Below, one piece after another: positions 17,911-27,181 of a DNA stretch of 64,000 bases. Position 1 is the stretch's first letter; every line of letters begins with the position of its first letter. Source of the stretch: an uncultured Eubacteriales bacterium (GTDB lineage Bacteria; Bacillota; Clostridia; Oscillospirales; Acutalibacteraceae); contig CAKSIH010000007.1 in assembly GCA_934462705.1 (NCBI GenBank), forward strand, positions 8,196 through 72,195. The letters are read 5' to 3'. The notes beneath the pieces are model-generated. The model saw nothing but the letters and a program-made list of their open reading frames with translations. It had not been told where the DNA came from and made no database searches. The position numbers were made by a program, and so were the translations under genes.

Positions 17911-19015
17911 ATGGACTTTTTTATTTATAATTATTTTGAATGTACTGTTCCTATCTGGGTGCTCTTCTGAAGGTATAAATGAAAAACTTATTATACATGG
18001 AATTGGAGTTGACAAAAACGAAGAAAAGTATACTGTAACAATGCATGTTTTAAATACAAATGCGCTATCGGATGAAGGGGGAGACAAAGAGGAGGAGATT
18101 GAGGTTATTTCTGAAAGTGGATATACTCTTTTAGATGCAATTTCAAATATAGAAAAAAGCAGTGGGAAAAAAGCGCTTTACTCGCATAATTTAATACTTG
18201 TGGTGGGCAAGGAAACTGCGGGGCTTTATATGGATAAAATATTAAGTTTTTTTTCTAGTGACTATAATCTAAGGCCGTCTGTGGAGGTTTTAATTTCTCA
18301 AACCACGGCAAAAGATGTTTTGAATATAAAAAATGATGATAAGCTTATAACAGCCGACGACATAATGAGCATGTTAGAAACTTCCTATAATAAAAAAGAT
18401 CAATTGAAATTTTCTTTAAAAAGTTTTTTAGGTAATGTGCAGAGTAATTATAAATCGGCAAAGGCTCTTTGCATTAATTCAACACAAGACACACTTGAAA
18501 GCAATGTTTTACAAATAAGTAATATGGCGGTTTTTAAAGATGAGGTTATGAAAGGAATTTTGGATGAAGACGAAACTAAGGGCTTTTTAGAAATTTCAGG
18601 TGAACTTAAAAATGTGGAGCAAGATGTGAATGTAGATGGAAACAATCTAAGTTGCCTTATAAAAAAGTCTAGCTGCAAAATAAAGACTTTAATAGAGGAT
18701 GGGATACCACAATTTAATATGTTTATTAAGGCGACAGTAAACGTTTATAATGATAATTTGGAAGACAACGAAAACGTAAAGCCGGCCATTGAAAAAAAAT
18801 TACGTGAATTAGCAAGCAAATCAATAAACAAAGCCTTAATCGAATATGAATGTGATATATTTAATTTTTCAAGGTACCTTATGAATGAAAATATTGATTA
18901 TTTTAAATCTAACAGAGAAAATATAACTGACTTACTAATTAAAGCAAAGTATTGTATAGATGTAGACGTAAAAGTAAATTACATGGGTAAAAACTCTAGT
19001 TTATTTGAAGAATAA
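17900..19015 (+). CDS. gerC: Spore germination receptor subunit C (Ger(x)C lipoprotein)
   Basis: A lipoprotein signal (FLFIIILNVLFLSGCSS, lipobox LSGC) is followed by the Ger(x)C body with GIGVDKNEEKYTVTMHVLN and SGKKALYSHNLILVVGKE. It is anchored on the outer face of the inner spore membrane. It overlaps gerB by 11 bp and completes the operon. A 10-bp stem-loop lies downstream, before hprK. Confidence 0.92.
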   Translation: MKIKWTFLFIIILNVLFLSGCSSEGINEKLIIHGIGVDKNEEKYTVTMHVLNTNALSDEGGDKEEEIEVISESGYTLLDAISNIEKSSGKKALYSHNLILVVGKETAGLYMDKILSFFSSDYNLRPSVEVLISQTTAKDVLNIKNDDKLITADDIMSMLETSYNKKDQLKFSLKSFLGNVQSNYKSAKALCINSTQDTLESNVLQISNMAVFKDEVMKGILDEDETKGFLEISGELKNVEQDVNVDGNNLSCLIKKSSCKIKTLIEDGIPQFNMFIKATVNVYNDNLEDNENVKPAIEKKLRELASKSINKALIEYECDIFNFSRYLMNENIDYFKSNRENITDLLIKAKYCIDVDVKVNYMGKNSSLFEE

Positions 19016-19044
19016 TGCTTTAAAAATATTTTTTTATAGAGTAT

Positions 19045-19067
19045 AATAAATATTGAAAATATTTATT
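19045..19067 (+). promoter_or_regulatory. Stem-loop just upstream of hprK
   Basis: AATAAATATT (19045-19054) and AATATTTATT (19058-19067) pair perfectly around 3 nt, ending next to the hprK ribosome-binding site. It has no T-run, so it is a leader or an mRNA end structure. It overlaps a TATAAT-like sequence at 19042-19047. Confidence 0.4.
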
Positions 19068-19081
19068 GGATGTGAGCTTGT

Positions 19082-20050
19082 ATGGCTAAAATGTTTAAGG
19101 TTTCCCTAGAAAGTTTAATTAAAGAGTTAGATTTGACTATTTCTTATATGCCTTTTAACCCTAAAAATATAACAATTGAGTCTAAAAATATTGCACGCTT
19201 AGGGCTTGAACTTACGGGCTTTTTTGAGTATTTTGATAATACGCGTCTTTTAATACTGGGAAAGACGGAAAATACTTATCTTTCAAGGATTAGTAAAGAA
19301 GAAAGAGAGTTGATTCTTGATAAGGTTTTTTCTCTTAATCCTCCAGCCGTTGTTATAACTCAAAATATTGATCCATATCCGGAACTTATGTGTGCTGCTA
19401 AAAAAAATGGAATACCGGTTTTGAAATCTAAAGATAAAACAGCCAATGTTATTGCTACAGCAGTAGCATTCCTTGATGTACATTTGGCAGAAAGAATTAC
19501 TAGGCATGGGGTTTTGATGGAAGTATATGGGCATGGAGTTTTTATGATAGGAGATAGTGGGGTAGGAAAAAGTGAGACCGCAATAGAACTTATAAAAAGA
19601 GGGCATCGTTTGGTAGCTGATGATGCAGTTCAGATACGTAAAATTAGTGACAAATCTCTTATAGGGTCATCGCCTAAAAATATAAGGCATTTTATTGAGC
19701 TTAGGGGTATTGGAATTATAAATGCGAGAAGAATTTTTGGCATGGGATCCATTAAGGTTACCCAGGAAATCGATATGGTTATTAAACTTGAAATTTGGGA
19801 TAATAATAAAATTTATGACAGAATAGGCGTTGACAATGAATATACTGATATATTAGGGGTAAAAGTTCCAATTGTTACAATACCTGTAAAGCCGGGAAGA
19901 AATTTGGCAGTAATCATAGAAGTTGCAGCCATGAATAATAGACAAAAGAAAATGGGATATAACGCAGCTCAAGAATTGCTGGAGAGCATTGGAATGACTA
20001 CCAATGAGCTTGATTCAATAACGTCTAATCAGATTACGCTAGAACTTTAG
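19082..20050 (+). CDS. hprK: HPr kinase/phosphorylase
   Basis: The 322-residue product has the P-loop GDSGVGKSE (about residues 157-165), ADDAVQI and the family signature ELRGIGIINARRIFG. It phosphorylates HPr (or Crh) on Ser46 in response to glycolytic intermediates and so drives carbon catabolite control. It heads a run of genes to whiA with short gaps (25, 17, 20 and 27 nt). Confidence 0.95.
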   Translation: MAKMFKVSLESLIKELDLTISYMPFNPKNITIESKNIARLGLELTGFFEYFDNTRLLILGKTENTYLSRISKEERELILDKVFSLNPPAVVITQNIDPYPELMCAAKKNGIPVLKSKDKTANVIATAVAFLDVHLAERITRHGVLMEVYGHGVFMIGDSGVGKSETAIELIKRGHRLVADDAVQIRKISDKSLIGSSPKNIRHFIELRGIGIINARRIFGMGSIKVTQEIDMVIKLEIWDNNKIYDRIGVDNEYTDILGVKVPIVTIPVKPGRNLAVIIEVAAMNNRQKKMGYNAAQELLESIGMTTNELDSITSNQITLEL

Positions 20051-20075
20051 CTTATAACTATTAAGGAGGTAAAAT

Positions 20076-20807
20076 ATGAAAATAGTAGCAGATACGCATA
20101 CTCATACACTTGCTTCAACGCACGCGTACAGTACGCTTGAAGAAATGGTAAACGCAGCGGCTAAAAAGGATCTTTATGCTATTGCAATAACAGACCATGG
20201 TAAAACTATGCCGGGATCCCCCAGAGAATGGTATTTTGAAAATTTGCATGTTGTTCCGGATTTTATTAATGAAGTTAGGGTTTTAAAAGGTATAGAAACA
20301 AATATTATAGATTATGATGGCAATTTTGACACGGATAATACTGTTTTAAGCTCTCTTGAATGGGTAGTTGCATCTATGCATGAAAATACATTAAAACCCA
20401 ATTTTGACCAGGATCTTTGTACTGAAGCATGGCTTAATGTTTGTAAAAACCCGTATGTAAGTGCAATTGGACATAGTGGTGTTGAGGCATTTAAATTTGA
20501 TTATGAAAAAGTTATTCCAGAATTTGGAAGAAGCGGAAAGCTTGTTGAGATAAATAACAGTTCATTTAAAATTAGAAAAACAGCCATTGAAAATTGTAAA
20601 AGAATAGCAGAAATTTGCAAAAAAAATAGTGTACCAATTATAGTAAACTCGGATGCGCATTTTTCACATCAAGTTGGTGTGGTTGATGACGCTTTGGAAC
20701 TGCTTAAAGAAGTTAATTTTCCAAAGGAACTTATAATAAACTCTGATATAGATAGATTTAAGAGATATTTAGAGGAATACATGGCAAGACGAACTGCCTT
20801 AGTGTAA
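20076..20807 (+). CDS. PHP-domain phosphatase (YcdX-like)
   Basis: The 243-residue product is a single PHP domain: metal ligands in ADTHTHT, ITDHGKTM, ASMHEN, IGHSG and VNSDAHFSHQVG. These are trinuclear-metal phosphoesterases like YcdX of E. coli. AAGGAGG precedes the start. It lies between hprK and murB, a common clostridial arrangement. Substrate unknown. Confidence 0.88.
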   Translation: MKIVADTHTHTLASTHAYSTLEEMVNAAAKKDLYAIAITDHGKTMPGSPREWYFENLHVVPDFINEVRVLKGIETNIIDYDGNFDTDNTVLSSLEWVVASMHENTLKPNFDQDLCTEAWLNVCKNPYVSAIGHSGVEAFKFDYEKVIPEFGRSGKLVEINNSSFKIRKTAIENCKRIAEICKKNSVPIIVNSDAHFSHQVGVVDDALELLKEVNFPKELIINSDIDRFKRYLEEYMARRTALV

Positions 20808-20824
20808 TTATTGGGTGTGATTTT

Positions 20825-21739
20825 ATGTATGATTATGATAAAATTTGTAGTATTGCAAAAAGCTTAAACTGTAAATTATTTTTAAATGAGTCTATGAACA
20901 GACATACGTCTTTTAATATAGGTGGCAATGCAGATGTCTTTATTGAAGTTAATGATAAGGCATCACTGAAAAGTTTACTTAGAAGTATTAATGAAAGAAA
21001 CATTCCTTATTTTGTTTTTGGTAATGGATCTAATCTTTTGGTATCTGATAAAGGAATTCGTGGAATTGTTTTAAAACTTGGGGGAAAATTTTGTAATGTA
21101 AGTTTAGTAGATGATGTAACGGTTGAATGTGGTGCAGGGGCTTTGCTTTCTAAAGCGTGTATCTTTGCTTTAAGAAATTCACTTGGTGGACTTGAGTTTG
21201 CTTTTGGCATACCAGGTACAGTTGGTGGAGCGGCTTATATGAATGCAGGTGCATATGGAAGTGAAATGAAAAATGTATTGATTTGCTGTAATCATGTAAC
21301 TAAAAGTGGGCAGGAGGAAAGTTTTTTTTCAGAGGATTTAGCCTTTAGTTATAGAAGAAGTGTTTATTCAAATACAAGTCATATTTTAACTGGAGTTACT
21401 ATTAAATTGAAAAAGGACGATCCACTACATATTAAACAAAATATGGATGACTTTATAAGAAGAAGAAAGGATAAGCAACCACTTAATTACCCGAGTGCAG
21501 GAAGTATTTTTAAAAGGCCTGTTGGGAATTTTGCCGGAACCTTAATAGAGAAATGCGGCTTGAAAGGAAAGTCAATTGGTGGAGCGATGGTTAGTCGAAA
21601 GCATGCTGGATTTATTGTAAATACAGGCGAAGCAACATGTCAAAATGTTATTGACCTTATTGATCATATTAAAGCTGTAGTTTTTGAAAAGACAGGTATT
21701 ATTTTAGAGTGCGAAGTTAAACTTGTTGGAGAAATATAA
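20825..21739 (+). CDS. murB: UDP-N-acetylenolpyruvoylglucosamine reductase
   Basis: This 304-residue FAD enzyme makes UDP-N-acetylmuramic acid, the second step of peptidoglycan precursor synthesis. Signatures are RHTSFNIGGNADVFIEV, FGNGSNLLVSDKGIRG, the FAD loop GIPGTVGGAAYMNAGAYG and the proton-donor serine in YPSAGSIFKRP. It is co-linear with rapZ 20 nt downstream. Confidence 0.95.
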   Translation: MYDYDKICSIAKSLNCKLFLNESMNRHTSFNIGGNADVFIEVNDKASLKSLLRSINERNIPYFVFGNGSNLLVSDKGIRGIVLKLGGKFCNVSLVDDVTVECGAGALLSKACIFALRNSLGGLEFAFGIPGTVGGAAYMNAGAYGSEMKNVLICCNHVTKSGQEESFFSEDLAFSYRRSVYSNTSHILTGVTIKLKKDDPLHIKQNMDDFIRRRKDKQPLNYPSAGSIFKRPVGNFAGTLIEKCGLKGKSIGGAMVSRKHAGFIVNTGEATCQNVIDLIDHIKAVVFEKTGIILECEVKLVGEI

Positions 21740-21759
21740 GTTTTAAGGAAGGGATTACT

Positions 21760-22644
21760 ATGGATTTTGTTATTGTTACAGGTCTTTCGGGTGCCGGAAA
21801 AGTCAGCGCTTTACATGCTCTTGAAGACATTGGGTTTTATTGTGTAGACAATATACCATCAATGTTAGTATTTACTTTTTATGATATTTGTAGAAAGGCT
21901 ATTGATCCTAAAATGCAAAGAGTAGCTGTCGGAATTGATATACGTGCAGAACAAACTTTTGACGACATATTTCATACTTTATGCAAAATTAGTAATGAGG
22001 GACAGTATAAAATTTTATTTATTGATGCAAGAGATGATGTTCTTATAAGAAGGTTTAAGGAAAACCGCAGAAAACATCCACTTGTAGAAAAATGCAATGG
22101 ATCTGTAAAAAAAGCAATTTCTATTGAACGTGAAAAATTAAAACTTATGAGAGATAAATCTGATTATATTATAGACACTTCATTTTTGCTACCAGCGCAA
22201 CTAAAAGAAAGAATATCTTCTTTATTTTTAACCAAAAATTCCAATGCTCTTATGATTACTTGTATGTCATTTGGCTTTAAGTATGGTATTCCAACAGAAG
22301 CAGATATTGTTTTTGACGTGAGGTGTTTGCCAAACCCATTTTACATTGAAAGTTTAAAAACTTTAACCGGTTTAGATAGGGAAGTGAAAGATTATGTAAT
22401 GCAGTGGGATCAAACTAAGGGCTTTGTTTCTAAATTATTTCCACTTATAGACTTTATGTTACCACTTTATTGCAATGAGGGAAAAAGTCAACTTGTTATA
22501 GCAATTGGGTGCACAGGTGGAAAGCACAGATCAGTTGCACTTACACAGACTTTGTGTGACCATCTTTTAGAGAAAGGAAATAAAGCATCATCGGTTCATA
22601 GAGACATTTTAAGAGGTAGAAGGGAAGTTATTGCTTTAAAATAA
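21760..22644 (+). CDS. rapZ: RapZ/YvcJ nucleotide-binding protein with altered P-loop
   Basis: This 294-residue member of the RapZ family has the usual N-terminus (GLSGAGK, HALEDIGFYCVDNIPS) and C-terminal GCTGGKHRSVAL. RapZ binds nucleotides and in E. coli hands small RNAs to RNase E; in Firmicutes YvcJ affects competence and cell envelope. The P-loop reads GLSGAGKVSA, with Val at position 15 where Ser or Thr should coordinate magnesium, and Ser one position later. The codons are AAA GTC AGC. Nucleotide hydrolysis may be altered. It lies between murB and whiA as usual. Confidence 0.92.
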   Translation: MDFVIVTGLSGAGKVSALHALEDIGFYCVDNIPSMLVFTFYDICRKAIDPKMQRVAVGIDIRAEQTFDDIFHTLCKISNEGQYKILFIDARDDVLIRRFKENRRKHPLVEKCNGSVKKAISIEREKLKLMRDKSDYIIDTSFLLPAQLKERISSLFLTKNSNALMITCMSFGFKYGIPTEADIVFDVRCLPNPFYIESLKTLTGLDREVKDYVMQWDQTKGFVSKLFPLIDFMLPLYCNEGKSQLVIAIGCTGGKHRSVALTQTLCDHLLEKGNKASSVHRDILRGRREVIALK

Positions 22645-22671
22645 TTAGTTACTAAGGGTAGGTTTATAAAT

Positions 22672-23577
22672 ATGACGTTTTCATCAAAAGTGAAGGGGGA
22701 ACTTTGCAAGGGTGAATCATTTGAAGGACAAGCAGAGTTATATGGACTTTTATTATTTTCTAAGAGTTTTAAATTTAATAATATAACATTTACAACAGAG
22801 AATAAAAATGTTTTTGAAAGATCTCGAAATTTAATTTCTGCTTGGTATAATGATATTATTTTTGATGTAGTTTCTCCAGCTTACAAAAAAAAGTTTACTT
22901 TTATTTTAAATATACCTTTTTACCAGGATAGAGCTAAAATTTTAAAATCGCTTGGATATGATAAAAATGAAATAAATTTAAGAATACATAAAGAAAGCAT
23001 AAACACGGATGAAAAGGTAAAAAGTTTTTTAAAGGGAGCATTTTTATCATGTGGAACGATAATTAATCCTAAGACATCATATCATATTGAATTTGTTGTT
23101 CCTTATATGAATCTTGCAAATGATTTAGCAAATATAATTTCCGAAGTATCGAGTTTAACTATTATTCCTAGTGTAATGGAGAGGAAAGGCAGTTACATTG
23201 TTTACATGAAAGGAAATGATAATATTGTAAGCTTTTTAACTTACATAGAGGCACCTTTATATGCTATGGAGGTTATTCAAGTATCTATGCTTAAGGAAGT
23301 GCGAAATTATATTAACAGAACGACTAATTTTGAAACGGCAAATTTAAGTAAAACAACGTCTGCTGCTGCTATTCAAATAGAATCTATAAAGAAAATTCAA
23401 AGCAGTGGGATTTTTGAAACCATGGATAATGATTTAAAAGAACTGGCGCATTTAAGGCTTGATAATCCGGATATGTCGCTTAGAAATTTAGGTGAGAATC
23501 TTTCCAAGCCACTTACACGTTCAGGTGTGAATCATAAAATACAGAAATTAATAAAAATTGCAGAAAGTATTGAATAA
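22672..23577 (+). CDS. whiA: DNA-binding protein WhiA
   Basis: The 301-residue product has an N-terminal LAGLIDADG-like fold (FLKGAFLSCGTIINPKTSYHIEF) and a C-terminal helix-turn-helix (MSLRNLGENLSKPLTRSGVNHKIQK). WhiA is needed for sporulation in Streptomyces and for division and chromosome segregation in Bacillus. It is the last gene of the hprK-whiA run, followed by a terminator. Confidence 0.93.
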   Translation: MTFSSKVKGELCKGESFEGQAELYGLLLFSKSFKFNNITFTTENKNVFERSRNLISAWYNDIIFDVVSPAYKKKFTFILNIPFYQDRAKILKSLGYDKNEINLRIHKESINTDEKVKSFLKGAFLSCGTIINPKTSYHIEFVVPYMNLANDLANIISEVSSLTIIPSVMERKGSYIVYMKGNDNIVSFLTYIEAPLYAMEVIQVSMLKEVRNYINRTTNFETANLSKTTSAAAIQIESIKKIQSSGIFETMDNDLKELAHLRLDNPDMSLRNLGENLSKPLTRSGVNHKIQKLIKIAESIE

Positions 23578-23590
23578 AAGTAAATATATA

Positions 23591-23642
23591 AAACACTCTT
23601 ATGTATGGATCAAAATCATACCATTTATAAGGTGTTTTTTAT
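23591..23642 (+). terminator. Terminator of whiA transcript
   Basis: AAACAC plus CTTATGTATGG (23591-23607) pairs with CCATTTATAAG plus GTGTTT (23621-23636) with two mismatches, followed by T. Confidence 0.75.
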
Positions 23643-23658
23643 AGGTATGAAAAACTGA

Positions 23659-23714
23659 GACTATTATTTTGTTGCAGATATTTTTTAAAGCAAACAGATA
23701 TAATAGTCTTTTTT
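23659..23714 (+). terminator. Terminator-like hairpin in gene-free stretch
   Basis: GACTATTAT (23659-23667) pairs with ATAATAGTC (23700-23708), followed by six T. No gene precedes it directly. Confidence 0.55.
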
Positions 23715-23847
23715 ATAGCTTTAAAAACAATAGTTTTAAAGTCAATAAAGTAAGTAGAGATATGAATGGAAAATAAGTTGCTATTTATCAAGAACTAATG
23801 TAAAAAGACCATGATACATAAAGTAATGAATAAAAAATATTAAAACG

Positions 23848-23880
23848 AAAAATGGCAGAGCGGTTGTACTGCTGTTTTTT
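23848..23880 (+). terminator. Second terminator-like hairpin in gene-free stretch
   Basis: AAAAATGGCAG (23848-23858) pairs with CTGCTGTTTTT (23869-23879) through two G-T pairs around a 10-nt loop. Confidence 0.5.
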
Positions 23881-24187
23881 GTTATTTTTTCATTTTATTA
23901 CAAAAATAAAATGTGCAAATAAGCGTTATTACTTTAGTTTTTAGTACATTGACTTTTTTATTATAAGGAAATATTTTATGTTTAACTAATATCATGTGAT
24001 GAACGGTTTTAGGATTTGCAATAAACTTAAGCCTCTGAAAAAAGGTATTTTTTCTTTAATATATTAAAGAAGTTTAGCAAATAATAGATTTAAGATTTAA
24101 AAGACAGTAATTAAATTTTATGGAATTTGTGCTAAAAAATTCTTGAAATTTAACCTATAATATGTTATAAAAAGGGGGAGTTTATGG

Positions 24188-25786
24188 ATGGATAAGGCTG
24201 TATCAGCATTTTATGATGAGATACACTCAAATTCAATGTTGGCGGAAGAAATCAAAACAAAGATATTAGAATATCGTAAGGGTAGCAATAAAGAAAAATA
24301 TTCCACTGAAATTATAAACGAAGTAATATTACCTATAGCTAAAAAGGCAGGATTTAATATTTCAGCTAAAGATATAATTGACTATGAAAATAAATTAAGC
24401 AGTGCTAATGATAGCCCACAAAAGCAAGAACTTAGCATTGAGGATTTAGAAAATGTTAATGGTGGCTTGGGAGTGCGAACAGCGGCTGTAAGCTTGTTTG
24501 CTATAATTGGGTTATCATCACTGTCAACAGGAGCAATGAGCTTTGCAGACAACCCTGCGTCAGCTATGTCATCTGATACATCTATTTCTATCAGCCAATC
24601 TGTAGATCAAGGCAGGACATCTAATGATACGACTAATGATATAAGCAATAATCAGGCAATGTCAGAAGAAGAAACAATAGAAACTGTAGTAAAGGATATA
24701 TTGCAAGAGTTAGAAGGTTATGATTTTACTACATCTATAGATACAAAAGATCTTCATAGTACTAACAATACCGATGCACTTTCTAATTTGATTAAAGAAT
24801 TTGACAACAAATCAAAAGAAATTGCACATAAGCTTAATTCTCAACCTTCATTTAAATCTTTGAATGAATTAGTTAAAAATAATAGTGAAGTTTTAAATAA
24901 TGTCTTTGGAAAAATTAATGAAACATCTTTAACAGCTAGGGAGAAAGTTGCAGCAAATTTAATTATTGATGATTGGGCAAATTTAAATGGATTTAGTCAT
25001 TATGCGTCTTTAACAGCGAGTCCATATTTTATTAATGAAAACGGAAACGTTTTTTGGCCTGATAATAATGGCTATCAGGCAGGAAGCGAAATTAAAGATA
25101 TTATTGATGATTTGAACCCTGGTTATAAAATAGACAGGTATGGTAGTGAATATGGGTTTTATGTCGCTTCGGCCAATGATAATACCAGTTCTTCATATAC
25201 ACAAAGGGCACTGGCTAGCAGAGAAAATAATAACCTTTATCATAAATACAGTGTTACAAGAAGTTTTTCGGAACTATCAAACGTAATAGATGAACTTGGA
25301 TTAAATGAATGTCTTGAATTAGAAGCTCAAGCTGTAGATGCATACAAGGAAGTTAAGGATAAAATAAAGCCAGATTTTCAAATACACAATAAAGGTAGTA
25401 ACCCTTATGCTGTAGAAGATGGTTTTAATTACAGACAATTACAGTCTCTCGTTGACAATGATGTTGATAAATTGCTTGTATCAGGTGCAGATTCGCAGGA
25501 GGTTCAAGCAAAGTTTAATGAAATAAAGGAAGTTTTAGATAAAATAGATGGGGTATTTGAATCTGCTAAAAGTACGCATGCAAATGACGCTGATAAAATC
25601 CAATCATTACAGAATAATGTTAAGGGTGGATTTATAAATCTTACAGATAACGTAAAAAATGCAAAAGTTAATTCAGGAGAAATTGCGCCTGCATTTAAAC
25701 AACAAGGTGGTGGAACGCAAATAGAACTGCCTTGTGGTGTAGCTTTATTAAAAGACTTAGGGTTCTTGCAAAATGCAACCAGTTAG
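24188..25786 (+). CDS. Large protein with Nif11-like double-glycine leader
   Basis: The 532-residue product starts with a helical Nif11-type leader (residues 1-93: AFYDEIHSNSMLAEEIK, LPIAKKAGFNISAKDI) ending in LSIEDLENVNGG. Such leaders normally precede short ribosomal peptide natural products and direct them to modifying enzymes and a GG-cleaving peptidase/ABC exporter. Here a hydrophobic segment follows at once (about 98-117, AAVSLFAIIGLSSLSTGAMSFA). Behind it is a Ser/Thr/Asn-rich linker and about 350 helical, polar residues with no family I recognise. The layout suggests export through a peptidase-containing ABC transporter or membrane release after GG cleavage. GGGGGAG lies 7 nt before the ATG. 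A small GG protein follows. Confidence 0.7.
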   Translation: MDKAVSAFYDEIHSNSMLAEEIKTKILEYRKGSNKEKYSTEIINEVILPIAKKAGFNISAKDIIDYENKLSSANDSPQKQELSIEDLENVNGGLGVRTAAVSLFAIIGLSSLSTGAMSFADNPASAMSSDTSISISQSVDQGRTSNDTTNDISNNQAMSEEETIETVVKDILQELEGYDFTTSIDTKDLHSTNNTDALSNLIKEFDNKSKEIAHKLNSQPSFKSLNELVKNNSEVLNNVFGKINETSLTAREKVAANLIIDDWANLNGFSHYASLTASPYFINENGNVFWPDNNGYQAGSEIKDIIDDLNPGYKIDRYGSEYGFYVASANDNTSSSYTQRALASRENNNLYHKYSVTRSFSELSNVIDELGLNECLELEAQAVDAYKEVKDKIKPDFQIHNKGSNPYAVEDGFNYRQLQSLVDNDVDKLLVSGADSQEVQAKFNEIKEVLDKIDGVFESAKSTHANDADKIQSLQNNVKGGFINLTDNVKNAKVNSGEIAPAFKQQGGGTQIELPCGVALLKDLGFLQNATS

Positions 25787-25827
25787 TTTATAATAGAAGT
25801 GTAGTAAAATATAAGGAGGTATATTTT

Positions 25828-26088
25828 ATGGAATTTCGTGATAGCCGAGGTATTGAAAAATTAAGTAAAGATGATGATGCTTTAGTGAGTGGAGGGGTTG
25901 TTATTATAAATGAAAAACCAACTCAAGAAAATGAACTTGGTGTTTATAAAGATGGAGAGGCTTGGGTTGTTGGATTTATGAGAGAAAGAGGTCAAATTTT
26001 TGAAGTTGGTCGGTTTGTAAAGGAAGATACTGCAAATCAGGTAGCTAAAGATTACCAAAGTGACCTAGAAAAAATGTTTAATAGTTAA
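25828..26088 (+). CDS. Small double-glycine leader protein
   Basis: The 86-residue product has the leader IEKLSKDDDALVSGG (GG at 22-23) followed by a 63-residue charged domain (VVIINEKPTQENELGVYKDGEAWVVGFM...). The ATG at 25828 is 8 nt behind AAGGAGGT; the frame is open further upstream but without a site. It lies 41 nt after the Nif11-leader gene and is probably in the same transcript. The GG leader predicts cleavage and export, or use as a modification recognition tag. No modifying enzyme is near. Confidence 0.7.
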   Translation: MEFRDSRGIEKLSKDDDALVSGGVVIINEKPTQENELGVYKDGEAWVVGFMRERGQIFEVGRFVKEDTANQVAKDYQSDLEKMFNS

Positions 26089-26094
26089 ATTTTA

Positions 26095-26122
26095 TTAAGG
26101 ATAACAAATTTGTTGTCCTTAA
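26095..26122 (+). repeat. 28-bp near-perfect palindrome after GG gene
   Basis: The palindrome has one mismatched pair and no T-run. It may be an mRNA 3' stabilising hairpin or a weak terminator. Confidence 0.5.
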
Positions 26123-26229
26123 TGTTTATAAGACTTTTCAACATAATCCGGGGCTTTTTATGAGAAAAGGCCTATACGATGTTTGAATATAATATATCAA
26201 CTTGCAAACTGTGTAATTATGAATGTCAA

Positions 26230-26264
26230 TAAAGACCATTTGATATTATCAAATGGTCTTTATA
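26230..26264. terminator. Bidirectional terminator
   Basis: AAAGACCATTTGATA (26231-26245) pairs with TATCAAATGGTCTTT between convergent genes, sharing a short loop. Confidence 0.85.
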
Positions 26265-26273
26265 TTTACTAAA

Positions 26274-27146
26274 TTATGCTTTTATGGTTCCACCAAAAAC
26301 AGGAAATGCTCCAAATTCACCGTAGTTTTCAATGTGCGGAACATTTTTTAGTGTCTCCATATCTTCGTTGGAAATTGTAAAATCAAGGTTAGCATTGTTT
26401 TTCATGTGTTCAGCATTATCAGTTTTAGGCAAAACAACCATACCTAACTGTAGATCATATTTGATGCAAAGCTGTGGGATACTTACATTATATTTTTCTG
26501 CCATTTTTGCAATTAATTTGTTTTCCAAGGCTTTACCATGAGCAATGGGAGAATAAGCCTCAAGCAAGATGTTCTTACTTTCACAGTAACGTATAAGATC
26601 AAAAGGTGTATTAGATATGTGTGCAAGTATTTGGTTTATAGCGGGCCTAAATTCACAGTAGGATAAAATATTTTCAATGTCTTCTTTAAGAAAGTTTGAG
26701 ACTCCGATTGTCTTAACTTTTCCAGTCTTTACGGCATCCTCCATAGCCTTCCAAACCCGCCTGTTTTCTTTAAAGTACCTATTCTCAGACTTATTAACTT
26801 CTCTCCAGGGTTGAGGGCTGTGAATAATCATCATGTCAATATAATCAAAGCCCATCTTTCTAAGAGTTTCATTAATTGAATTTGCTGCTGACTCATATGT
26901 TTTATTTTCAGCAGCAATTTTGCTGGTTACAAATATTTTGTCACGAGAGATACCGCTGGTACGTACACCTTCACCTACACCGCACTCGTTGCCGTACGCC
27001 TGAGCAGTATCGATATGACGGTAACCTATTTTTATTGCCTGACGAACAGCCTCTGCGGCTTTATCGTTATCAATTAACCATGTACCTAGTGCTAATTTGG
27101 GAATTTTTATATCATTATTCATTTTGTAAGTTTCATTAAATATCAT
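26274..27146 (-). CDS. Aldo/keto reductase
   Basis: The 290-residue (beta/alpha)8 NADPH-dependent reductase has the catalytic residues visible in DTAQAYGNE (Asp, Tyr), VTSKIAAEN (Lys) and IIHSPQPW (His), and the cofactor segment VLPKTDN. It reduces aldehydes or ketones; the 2,5-diketogluconate reductase-like subgroup is likely. AGGAGG lies 6 nt before the ATG at 27146; a longer frame from 27206 would overlap the flavodoxin gene and has no site. It is the third gene of a redox operon. Confidence 0.9.
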   Translation of the reverse strand: MIFNETYKMNNDIKIPKLALGTWLIDNDKAAEAVRQAIKIGYRHIDTAQAYGNECGVGEGVRTSGISRDKIFVTSKIAAENKTYESAANSINETLRKMGFDYIDMMIIHSPQPWREVNKSENRYFKENRRVWKAMEDAVKTGKVKTIGVSNFLKEDIENILSYCEFRPAINQILAHISNTPFDLIRYCESKNILLEAYSPIAHGKALENKLIAKMAEKYNVSIPQLCIKYDLQLGMVVLPKTDNAEHMKNNANLDFTISNEDMETLKNVPHIENYGEFGAFPVFGGTIKA

Positions 27147-27181
27147 ATTCTTCCTCCTAAATAATTTATTATAAATATTTA

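Larger units (their letters stand above)
23578..24187. other. 610-bp gene-free stretch with three terminator-like hairpins
   Basis: No convincing gene is present in either strand. It contains the whiA terminator and two more hairpins with T-runs (23659-23714 and 23848-23880). The two downstream hairpins could end short non-coding RNAs. The last 50 bp hold candidate promoter boxes (TTGAAA, TATAAA) for the gene at 24188. Confidence 0.5.
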
